A model generated the notes under the pieces. It had not been told where the DNA came from. It worked only from the letters and a program-made list of their open reading frames with translations, and did no database searches. Position numbers and translations under genes: made by a program. 64,000 nucleotides of DNA from JAFGCY01 sp964609245 (GTDB taxonomy: Bacteria; 4484-113; JAFGCY01): assembly GCA_964609245.1 (NCBI GenBank), contig CAZSSB010000010.1, forward strand, positions 1-64,000. Direction: 5' to 3'. Positions within the stretch are counted from its first letter, which is position 1, and each line of letters starts with the position of its first letter. Positions 57,288 through 64,000 of this stretch are shown piece by piece.

Positions 57288-58549
57288 CACCGCCACCTCC
57301 CGCTCAGCGCCGCGGCGATGCACTGGTCGAAACCGCCCAGCGCCGTGCGGCAGCCGATCAGATCGGCGCTGTAGCGCGCCATCTTGAAGCTGTCGGTGGC
57401 CATAGCGCGCACGTTGGGCACGGGCAGGGCATGCTCGCGGCAGGTGCTCTGGCGCAGATGGCTTTCCACCGGGCAGGTGTCGGCGATCACCAGCGCACCG
57501 GCGTCCTCGATCGGCCGCAGGATGCCTGCTTCCGCGGCCGCGCGGCGCGTCAGGCGGTTGGTGCAGATCCAGCAGCGCACTCCGTCTGCCACGCGCCGAC
57601 CATCAAGCTTCTCAGCTACTACTCTCAGCTGCGCCAGGTCGTAGTGCGGGCAGCCCAGGGTCACGAAGTCGATCGCGCCGCCGGTATCGACAGTGCAGTA
57701 CTGCCGGTAGGCTGCATCGAGGTCCGCTTCGCTTACCGCAACCACGTGCTCCGGATCCCCGCCTTGCAGCGCCTCCTCAAGCGTGCCCGCTTCAGGGGTG
57801 ACGCCCACCAGGTGGAACAACGTGACGCTGCCGCTGGTGGCCAACGCCGCGCCCAGGGCGATCAGGAAGTCCCGGCGGTCGGTGCGGACGCCGTCGATCA
57901 CGGGCACGGCGCTGCCGACGACGGCGCCGATATGGAAGCCCAGCGCGCTCCAGCCATCGGCGGTGGCCAGGCGCTGATCAGGGATGCTGCAGTTGAAGAG
58001 GTGCGTGCCGCGGCGCTGCTCATCGAGCAGGTAACCCATCAGCGGGTACTTACCGCACACCGCGCTGTAGCGGGTGAGCAATCCGCCGCGGTTGGTGCGC
58101 GCCCCCAGCACGCTGTTGTAGAAGATAATCGCGCTGGACTCCACCAAGAGATTGCAGCTGCCGAAGGGTGGCGTGTAGCCGAGGTGCTGCGGCGTGCAGG
58201 TGTAGGTGTCGTTGATGCCCATGCTGCGGTGCGCGGACTCCGCCTGCGCCTGGAGGGAGCAGAGGGTCGCCGGACAGCCGGTGCTGTCCGGGCGCTCCAG
58301 ATCGCAGCAGAGCGTGGAGGTGGTGGTCGGCACCCGCACCTTGCCGCCGCGCTCCGCGTACTCGCAGAGCTCCTCCACGCTGCCCTCGTAGATCGCCATC
58401 TCGGCCGGGTAGTGGCAGTAGGCGATGTCCACCAGCCGCTCGGCACCGAACGCCTCGCCCAGCTGGATCACGTAGTCGATCGCTTCCCGGACCACCGGCC
58501 CGTCCTTTCCATCCAGCATCGCCTGCTCTTCGTGGGTGAGGCGCATCAT
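57287..58549 (-). CDS. AcnX catalytic large subunit
   Basis: 420 aa from the ATG at 58549, which overlaps the TGA of the upstream hydrolase gene. Motifs: LTHEEQAMLDGKDGPVVREA at the N-terminus, VPTTTSTLCCDLER, SSAIIFYNSVLGARTNRGG, TLGCPHYDLAQLRVVAEKL and a C-terminal CREHALPVPNVR. Cysteines in the CPHYDL and CWICTN regions fit an iron-sulfur cluster. Aconitase-X family dehydratase; the two-gene layout matches bacterial cis-3-hydroxyproline dehydratase or phosphomevalonate dehydratase-like enzymes. It forms a three-gene operon with the hydrolase and the small subunit. Confidence 0.9.
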   Translation of the reverse strand: MMRLTHEEQAMLDGKDGPVVREAIDYVIQLGEAFGAERLVDIAYCHYPAEMAIYEGSVEELCEYAERGGKVRVPTTTSTLCCDLERPDSTGCPATLCSLQAQAESAHRSMGINDTYTCTPQHLGYTPPFGSCNLLVESSAIIFYNSVLGARTNRGGLLTRYSAVCGKYPLMGYLLDEQRRGTHLFNCSIPDQRLATADGWSALGFHIGAVVGSAVPVIDGVRTDRRDFLIALGAALATSGSVTLFHLVGVTPEAGTLEEALQGGDPEHVVAVSEADLDAAYRQYCTVDTGGAIDFVTLGCPHYDLAQLRVVAEKLDGRRVADGVRCWICTNRLTRRAAAEAGILRPIEDAGALVIADTCPVESHLRQSTCREHALPVPNVRAMATDSFKMARYSADLIGCRTALGGFDQCIAAALSGRWR

Positions 58550-60249
58550 GACAGAATCGTCCCCTCCAGCACGCTCTCGGGCACGACATCCACGACCAGG
58601 CAGCTGGGGTGCTCCGCGTCGTGGTAGACGTGCTGCCGGGCCACGCGCGGTTGCGTCTCCTCGTTCTGGTTGGTGTCCGTATTGAGATGCCGGGCGAACT
58701 TCGGCACGGCGCTGGAGCTGACTTCGAAGCGGATGGCGTGTCCTTTCAGGAAGCGCAGGCCGGTCGCCCACATGTCCACCGTGAGCTTGTAGACCTTGCC
58801 CGCCTCAAGCCACTCGGGCTTCTCCAGAGAGTTGCGATACTCGGCGCGCTGGATGCCGTCGCAGATCTGAATGGCGCGGCCGTTGGGCCAGACGTCCACG
58901 AGCTTAGCGGTGAAGTCGGTGCCCGGCGCGTCACTGGAGATGAACAGCTCAGCGAACACCCGACCACAGATCACGATGTCCTCGGCGAGCGGCTCGGTGG
59001 TGTAGACCAGCACGTCCGGTCGTCGCTCGATGCTGTTTTGGTCGCTCGCTTCGCCCAGCTGTAGCTTGACCGGGTCGGTAACGTAGGGTACGGCGTTGCG
59101 AGGGTCGTAGGTGTACTCATCCGCCGGCTCACCCGCGGGGGCGTCCGTGCTGAGCGCGCCGTCACCGAACAGCGAGTTGGCCTTGCCACCCGAGTGCAGG
59201 TAGTACTTCGTCGTCTGCGCGCCGGGCACCGGCCAGTCGCTGAGGCCGTGCCAGCGGTTCTCGCCCATCAGGAAGATGCGGCAGCGCGGGTCATCCGACA
59301 GGCCGTGGTCTTCGCCGGCGAGGTGCTGCGCGAAGAAACGCAGGATCATGGCGTTCAGGTCGATGACGGCCCCGCCGCCGAAGTCCAGTTCCCCGACGAT
59401 GCTGCTCTTGTTAGTGGCATGCGGCCAGCAGCCCACGATCAGGCGCTGACCGTCCCGTGCCTCCGGGGTGGCAGCGTGGTGCCTGAGGCCGGGGTAGTTC
59501 TTGTACGTGCTGATGCCGTCGTCGTCATACCAGCCGCAGACGTGCAGGGCCGGAATGTCCACCCGGTCCCACTTGTCCATGTAGCAGACCTGCTTCCACC
59601 AGTCATCCAGCACAGGGTGGTCCATCCAGTGCTGATAGGTCTCGCTGTCGAATCCGGCGGCCCTATCGAGCGTGCGCAGCGGCAGGCGGTCGTAGAGCTC
59701 GACCCAGTTGACCTTGCTGACGTCCTGGTTGGTGCGGGCGTGAACCAGGTGCGACCAGATCAGCAGGTTCCAGAAGAACGCGCCGTTCTGGTACGGAACG
59801 TTGAGCACCGGATCGGGCAGGGCGACGATCGGCACGATCGCCTTCAGGGCCGGATGACGATCATAGGCCAGCACGTTGGTGCAGTAGCCCTCGTAGCTGC
59901 GTCCGGTCACGCCGATGCTCCCGCTGCAGAAGTCCTGCCGGGTGAGCCACTCCAGCGTATCCATCCCATCCTCGCGCTCGCTGCGGAACGGCTCCCAGTG
60001 GCCTTCGCTGTCGTAGCGGCCGCGGCAGTCCTGGAATGCGACGGCGAAACCGCGGCGCGCCAGCCACAGCAGCCGCTCGGCACGATCAGGGTCGCTGTTG
60101 CCATAGGGGGTCCGGGTGAGCACTACCGGCCACGGACCTTCGCCGCGAGGGATGGCGAGATCGGTCGAAAGCCGCACACCGTCGCGCATCGGCACCATGA
60201 CGTGGTAGTGGCAATTGAGCTCGTACATCGGTGTGGTGCTGGTCAGCAA
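58546..60249 (-). CDS. CocE/NonD-family (S15-like) hydrolase
   Basis: 567 aa from TTG at 60249, chosen because AGGAGGG lies 5 bases upstream; an ATG 21 bases downstream lacks one. Alpha/beta-hydrolase part: VVLTRTPYGNS, nucleophile S118 (GVTGRSYEGY), acid Asp in CGWYDDDG, base His in GCWPHATN. C-terminal jellyroll from about residue 360 (DFTAKLVDVWPNGRAIQICDG). X-Pro dipeptidyl-peptidase/cocaine-esterase fold; it hydrolyses an ester or amide. Being translated together with AcnX suggests it frees the hydroxy-acid or proline-like substrate that AcnX dehydrates, which is inference. Confidence 0.88.
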   Translation of the reverse strand: MLTSTTPMYELNCHYHVMVPMRDGVRLSTDLAIPRGEGPWPVVLTRTPYGNSDPDRAERLLWLARRGFAVAFQDCRGRYDSEGHWEPFRSEREDGMDTLEWLTRQDFCSGSIGVTGRSYEGYCTNVLAYDRHPALKAIVPIVALPDPVLNVPYQNGAFFWNLLIWSHLVHARTNQDVSKVNWVELYDRLPLRTLDRAAGFDSETYQHWMDHPVLDDWWKQVCYMDKWDRVDIPALHVCGWYDDDGISTYKNYPGLRHHAATPEARDGQRLIVGCWPHATNKSSIVGELDFGGGAVIDLNAMILRFFAQHLAGEDHGLSDDPRCRIFLMGENRWHGLSDWPVPGAQTTKYYLHSGGKANSLFGDGALSTDAPAGEPADEYTYDPRNAVPYVTDPVKLQLGEASDQNSIERRPDVLVYTTEPLAEDIVICGRVFAELFISSDAPGTDFTAKLVDVWPNGRAIQICDGIQRAEYRNSLEKPEWLEAGKVYKLTVDMWATGLRFLKGHAIRFEVSSSAVPKFARHLNTDTNQNEETQPRVARQHVYHDAEHPSCLVVDVVPESVLEGTILS

Positions 60250-60347
60250 TTGGCCCTCCTGGATGTGCTGGTTTGCATGTGGCTCCGACCTATGACAATG
60301 CTAGCAGGCACGAGGGTAAAATCAAGCTGTCACCAGGATTGCCGTCA

Positions 60348-60800
60348 ATGGCTCCTCACTCGGAGTGGACCGAAGAGACTCGGAGGAAACGGACTGGTTT
60401 GGTTTGCCTGTTTCCACTCATGCTGTTCATCTATCCAATGTGGGATAGCGAAAGCGAGCGCATTGGGCTGCAGAAGTGCACACCCACTGGCTATGTTCTT
60501 CACGGACTGGCGGAACTGCTCGGGTTCATCGCTCTGCTGTCGATGTTGGGCATCACTGTCTACCTCGTGTATCGAGGTGTCTCAGGCAACTTCCGCTGTT
60601 TGCTTCTCTGGCTGATTGCAGTCCCGCTGGGCATCGGGATGATCGGTAGGGTGCTCTGGTTCACAGGTATCATGCTGGCAGCAAAACGAGATTTCAAGTA
60701 TGACGCAGATGCTCGTGTGGCCAGTTGGGTCGAAGGTGGCAAAGCCCTGCATTACAGCACGCTGACCGATGCATCGCCGGAACCTCCGAGTGAGTTTTGA
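60348..60800 (+). CDS. Small hypothetical membrane protein
   Basis: 150 aa from the ATG at 60348; an earlier in-frame start at 60231 adds residues that overlap the divergent gene. Three hydrophobic stretches: about 18-32 (GLVCLFPLMLFIYPM), 50-73 (GLAELLGFIALLSMLGITVYLVY) and 82-108 (LLLWLIAVPLGIGMIGRVLWFTGI). No recognised domain. TAAAAT (60317-60322) is a possible -10; the ribosome-binding site is weak. Its base composition appears somewhat less GC-rich than neighbours, so it may be acquired. Confidence 0.5.
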   Translation: MAPHSEWTEETRRKRTGLVCLFPLMLFIYPMWDSESERIGLQKCTPTGYVLHGLAELLGFIALLSMLGITVYLVYRGVSGNFRCLLLWLIAVPLGIGMIGRVLWFTGIMLAAKRDFKYDADARVASWVEGGKALHYSTLTDASPEPPSEF

Positions 60801-60851
60801 CTGCCAGTTCTGGGTTGAGTGGCGGAGATCCTACGATATCCACCTGTAAGA

Positions 60852-60895
60852 GGAAGGCCGACGGGGCGCTGCCTATCAGCTTGGTACGGCCTTCC
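60852..60895. other. Long inverted repeat in the intergenic region
   Basis: GGAAGGCCG (60852-60860) and CGGCCTTCC (60887-60895) are perfect 9-bp arms around a 26-base loop. No T-run follows on either strand, so it is not a standard terminator; it could be an RNA element or an mRNA-end stabiliser between the two genes. Confidence 0.45.
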
Positions 60896-60981
60896 ATACG
60901 CTACACTACATTATTGTTGGCCAGAAGTTTGGATGGCGGCCTCAGACTTACGTTCTGCATGCGAAGATCGGGAGGTTCAGT

Positions 60982-63348
60982 ATGAGTGACCTTCGTGCCT
61001 GTGCGCAGCTTGGCGCCACCTTGCTTGCCGCAGCCGTGAGCATCACGCTGCTGGGTTCGGCGGCGCAGGCGGCGCCGGCTGTCCCGACCCGTGCCGGGCA
61101 GCAGTACCTGGAAGTGCGGCAGCCCGACGGCAGCTATGAGCCGATCTACGTGAAGGGGATGAACCTCTCGGTGGCGCAGCCGGGCAAGCACCCGACCGGC
61201 TTCCCCCGGGACGAGGAGCTCTACGGGCAGTGGCTGCAGGGGATCGCTGAGATGAACTGCAATGTGGTCCGTGTCTATACGCTGCACCCGCCCGACTTCT
61301 ACAACGCGCTGGGCAGGTATAACGCCGAGCATCCTGATAAGCCGCTGTGGTTGATCCAGGGGGTATGGGCTGTTGCGCCGGTGGGCTACGACTATCTGGC
61401 GGACGACTACATGGCGGAGATGGAGCTCAACCTGCGCAACGCGGTCAACGCCGTGCACGGCAACGCCAACTTCGACGAGCGCCCGGGGTGGACCGGCGGA
61501 CGGTACAAGACTGACGTGTCCAGGTACCTGCTGGCGTGGCTGGTGGGCCGCGAGTGGGAGCCGGATGACATCCAGGGCTTCCATGACCTTCGTCCGGATG
61601 TTACCAGTTACGATGGGAAGCTGGTGTCCTGCCCCGCTGGGCAGCCAATCGAGTGCTGGCTGGCGCGAATCTGCGACTATACCGTGAGCTACGAGGAGGC
61701 CAATTACAGCGTTCAGCGACCGGTGGCGTTCAGCTCGTGGCCGCCAACGGATCCGCTGAGCCACGTCAGCGAGAGCAACCTCGAAGAGGAAGAAGACGAG
61801 GGCGGGATGATTCAGCGTGACGGCCGGGTGGACATCTTCAGCAACGACGCCGTCAACCTGACCAGCAAGCACTTCTCCACCAGTGAGGACTACAAGGCCG
61901 GTATCTACGCTTCATACCACGTGTACACGTACTGGCCTGATTTCCTGCTCAATGAGCCGAAGTACGCGCAGGCCTCGGATCGCTTCGGGCCGAGCAACTA
62001 CTACGGCTACCTGAGCGACCTGAAGGGGTTCTACGATGACCGGCCGCTGCTCATCGCGGAGTACGGTCTGCCCAACGGCCCGCTGCCCTGCCACCTGCAG
62101 CGTCAGGGGTGGCACCACGGTGGGCTGTCAGAGGAAGAGGTGGCCCGCGAACTGCCGCGCCTGAGTCAGACCATCCACGACACCGGCTGCGCGGGCGGGA
62201 TCCTGTTCGCGTGGATGGACGAGTGGTTCAAGAAAGTGTGGCTGTGGGCGGAGTTCTATAACCCGTGGGACGACCGGCGGCTCTGGTACAACTTCTACGA
62301 CCCGGAAGAGAACTACGGGATGCTGGCGATGCTGCCCGGCGCGGACGGGCCGAACTGCACGCTGGCCGGCGATCCTGACGAGTGGGCGACTGCCTCGGTA
62401 AGGCCCGGCGTGTGCGTACGCAATTCCGCGGACACGGGCGAAGTCCGCAGCGTGAAGATCATGCATGACGAGGGCTTCCTGTTCCTGCGGATCGAGCTGG
62501 GCAGCTTCGATGATTGGGAGTTCATGGAGCACGGCCTGTACATCGGGCTCGACGTGCTCGGGGATGAGCGGGGTAACGCCAGTTGGCCGGGGCCGCTGCG
62601 CCTGAGCAGTGACCGCGGGCTGGAGGAAGTCGTTTCGATCGGCACGGGCGAGGCGCGGTTGTGGCAGACGGAAAGCTTCCGCTTCTGGGAGCCGTTCCAG
62701 ATGCCCTATTCCAGCAAGCCCCGCATCGGCGAGGTACTGCCGCACGTACTGGAGGCAGAAGCCAACCGCTGGTGGTGGTATGAGCCCGTGCTGGAGACCA
62801 ATCGCCGGCGAGTAGGCCGCGACGGTGCGGTCTATGAGCACCAGAGTTGGGCGATCAACCCGCTGCCGCGGGGCGGCCTGCGTAAGGGACCGGACTACAG
62901 CTCACAGGCGGTCTGGAACGTGAGCGCCGACAGTGGAGTAATCGAGTTGCGGCTGCCGTGGATTCTGCTCGGCTTCGTTGGCCCTCATCAGATGCGGGTA
63001 CTCCAGGCGGACGAGGAGGGCAACAACTCCAGCGAGGTCAGCGCCGGCGTGGGAGTGGCGATCGTGTTGGCGGATGCCTCGGGCGACGAGTTAGCGGCGT
63101 GGCCGGGTCGCGAGGGCGACACCGTACTGACGTCGGCGGCGGGCCGCTATGCCTGGAAGGAGTGGGGCGAGGAGGATATCAGCTTCCACGGAAGGTATAA
63201 GCCAGCCTACTACTCGCTGCAGAGCTACTTCGGTGGTATGGAGCTCGCGGCTGAGGTGCCGGCCGCCGCGGTCGAGGCCGAGGATGAAGCCGAGGGGGAA
63301 GAGGAAGCCAGCCTGCCGCCGGGGACAGTACTGCACAGCAAGCAGTAG
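60982..63348 (+). CDS. Secreted TIM-barrel glycosidase-like protein
   Basis: 788 aa with a signal peptide (about 1-30, LLAAAVSITLLGSAAQAA). Residues about 35-430 resemble a GH2/GH5-type barrel: PIYVKGMNLSVAQPGKHP, NCNVVRVYTLHPPDFYNAL, YLLAWLVGREWEP (candidate acid/base strand), LLIAEYGLPNG (candidate nucleophile Glu) and GGILFAWMDEWFK. The second half (about 440-745) is a beta-rich region with DOMON/CBM9-like strands (LFLRIELGSFDDWE, GLYIGLDVLGDERGN). The tail is acidic. Probably acts on an extracellular glycan; the substrate and even catalysis are unproven. GGGAGG lies 9 bases before the ATG. Confidence 0.65.
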   Translation: MSDLRACAQLGATLLAAAVSITLLGSAAQAAPAVPTRAGQQYLEVRQPDGSYEPIYVKGMNLSVAQPGKHPTGFPRDEELYGQWLQGIAEMNCNVVRVYTLHPPDFYNALGRYNAEHPDKPLWLIQGVWAVAPVGYDYLADDYMAEMELNLRNAVNAVHGNANFDERPGWTGGRYKTDVSRYLLAWLVGREWEPDDIQGFHDLRPDVTSYDGKLVSCPAGQPIECWLARICDYTVSYEEANYSVQRPVAFSSWPPTDPLSHVSESNLEEEEDEGGMIQRDGRVDIFSNDAVNLTSKHFSTSEDYKAGIYASYHVYTYWPDFLLNEPKYAQASDRFGPSNYYGYLSDLKGFYDDRPLLIAEYGLPNGPLPCHLQRQGWHHGGLSEEEVARELPRLSQTIHDTGCAGGILFAWMDEWFKKVWLWAEFYNPWDDRRLWYNFYDPEENYGMLAMLPGADGPNCTLAGDPDEWATASVRPGVCVRNSADTGEVRSVKIMHDEGFLFLRIELGSFDDWEFMEHGLYIGLDVLGDERGNASWPGPLRLSSDRGLEEVVSIGTGEARLWQTESFRFWEPFQMPYSSKPRIGEVLPHVLEAEANRWWWYEPVLETNRRRVGRDGAVYEHQSWAINPLPRGGLRKGPDYSSQAVWNVSADSGVIELRLPWILLGFVGPHQMRVLQADEEGNNSSEVSAGVGVAIVLADASGDELAAWPGREGDTVLTSAAGRYAWKEWGEEDISFHGRYKPAYYSLQSYFGGMELAAEVPAAAVEAEDEAEGEEEASLPPGTVLHSKQ

Positions 63349-63697
63349 CAGGCGGATCGCAATCGGCTGATGACAGGGCAGATTCTCTGACGAGGTAACG
63401 TTGGCCAGGGCTGGATGCTTCCAGACTGCAGGCGGCCGCTGAGGCCTTACCAGGACTACCTTCGCTCCGCGTTCGGGCGGCGCGATGGCGACTGGCACTG
63501 GATTCCCGAAACGCGAACCCCGTGGATACTGTTGATAACTTGCCTGGAAGTGTTGATAGATTTGTGGATACTATGTTAATATCTCTCCCCATAGGGGTGT
63601 GTTTGATTCTCTCCTTCGTATAGCAAGGCGCCAGAGACGGGTGGGGGTGAGGGCTACCGTCCGCTTGAAGTGGTAGTGAACGGAGGAGGAAGGAAGG
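63349..63697. other. 349-bp intergenic region before the TPR gene
   Basis: No gene seen. It contains an AT-rich block (about 63522-63582) with paired direct repeats and a promoter candidate, then a CCCC-ATA-GGGG mini-hairpin near 63587-63597 and a GGAGGAGGAAGG ribosome-binding region. The predicted leader is about 108 bases. Confidence 0.55.
63522..63582 (+). promoter_or_regulatory. Repeat-bearing promoter region of the TPR gene
   Basis: GTGGATACT occurs at 63522-63530 and 63564-63572, 42 bases apart; GTTGATA occurs at 63531 and 63552, 21 bases apart. These are four and two helical turns. TTGATA (63553-63558), 18 bp and TAATAT (63577-63582) form a -35/-10 candidate. GTGGATAC resembles part of a DnaA box on the reverse strand. 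Confidence 0.4.
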
Positions 63698-64000
63698 ATG
63701 GCGCGCTGGCTCAAGCGTAGTGCGCTCGTGGCGTTCTTGCTGGCTTGTTCCACAACGGTTCTGGCCCAGGAGAGTGCAACGACGCGTGCTGACACTGCCT
63801 ACGAACGGGGGGACTTCGCAACCGCGCTGACGGAATACGAGCGCGTGGTAGCAGACTACCCCGGCCACCCCATTGCATGGCTGCGTATCGCCCGGATACA
63901 GGCGGCCACGGAGCAGTGGCGCAACGCTGTAACAGCCTATCGTACGCTGGACGGACTCGGCCCGATGGACCCCGAAGTACGTACGGAGTACGCCGACGCG
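63698..64000 (+). CDS. Secreted TPR protein, truncated at window end
   Basis: 101 codons, open at base 64000. ATG at 63698 with a strong GGAGGAGGAAGG upstream. Signal peptide about 1-23 (LKRSALVAFLLACSTTVLA, cleavage before QE). TPR-like units follow: AYERGDFATALTEYERVVADYPGHPIAW and ARIQAATEQWRNAVTAYRTLDGL. Likely a periplasmic TPR scaffold of the tol-pal or assembly type; the C-terminal part is outside the window. Confidence 0.75.
   Translation, partial: MARWLKRSALVAFLLACSTTVLAQESATTRADTAYERGDFATALTEYERVVADYPGHPIAWLRIARIQAATEQWRNAVTAYRTLDGLGPMDPEVRTEYADA

Noticed and set aside
63520..63600. Possible replication origin (AT-rich, DnaA-like repeats)
   Set aside because: No dnaA, dnaN, rpmH or gidA nearby, the DnaA matches are imperfect and only two are present.
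1..64000. CRISPR arrays, tRNA or rRNA genes, insertion sequences, prophage genes
   Set aside because: I saw no regularly spaced short repeats, cloverleaf with a TTCRA arm, transposase or phage structural motifs.

Overview
The window is a GC-rich, densely coding bacterial chromosome segment. It has no recognisable insertion sequence, prophage, CRISPR array, tRNA or rRNA. The gene content points to an anaerobic or fermentative, probably uncultured bacterium: an NAD-linked [FeFe]-hydrogenase with its own HydEFG maturases, a membrane polyferredoxin, many secreted or lipid-anchored proteins with PKD, FN3 and beta-propeller domains, and Tat substrates. I cannot assign a phylum from sequence alone. 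Many genes have a TATAAT-like hexamer ending 6 to 9 bases before the start codon, so leaderless transcription looks common, alongside genes with ordinary Shine-Dalgarno sites.

Layout. 1-3162 is the 3' part of a giant modular surface protein (PKD repeats, TolB-like propeller, seven-bladed SBBP propeller). 3243-7595 holds a cyclase-TPR protein, a lipoprotein, a hotdog thioesterase and an SDR/DUF2867 protein. 7688-11925 is a tandem triplet of DUF4139 proteins. 12056-16384 has a DHH-like phosphoesterase divergent from a REC-GGDEF protein, a YlmH-like S4 protein, a PadR regulator with a palindromic operator, and a 50-residue membrane peptide. 16536-19692 is rplU-rpmA-obg-nadD and convergent rsmI, but the obg gene encodes a protein whose G domain has lost every GTP-binding motif.

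19731-21515 is a secreted TIM-barrel-like protein. 21560-28730 is a five-gene minus-strand cluster: Tat-signal AmmeMemoRadiSam radical SAM enzyme, secreted companion protein, spermidine-synthase-like membrane protein, Tat-signal DUF362 protein and NapH-like polyferredoxin. 29040-39910 is a nine-gene hydrogen cluster (response regulator, hydC, hydB, hydA, soluble histidine kinase, hydG, aspA, hydF, hydE) behind a good sigma70-type promoter. 39940-44458 has pyrD, an SRPBCC protein, a class III aminotransferase, two secreted or anchored proteins and ssb. 44611-47802 is a soluble hybrid histidine kinase.

47961-56146 encodes a subtilase lipoprotein and a second giant lipoprotein whose PKD region shares an exact 258-bp tract with the gene at the left edge. 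56184-56777 is a hicBA toxin-antitoxin pair beside a truncated copy of a DUF126 gene. 56877-60249 is a three-gene operon of a CocE-like hydrolase with two-subunit AcnX. The right end has a small membrane protein, a secreted glycosidase-like protein and the start of a secreted TPR protein that runs off the window.

The best candidates for undescribed biology are the pseudo-GTPase Obg in the canonical ribosomal locus, the Tat/radical-SAM/polyferredoxin cluster, the hydrogenase with a stripped-down HydB and bracketing two-component genes, and the mosaic exchange between the two giant surface proteins. I saw no convincing rho-independent terminator (stem plus T-run).
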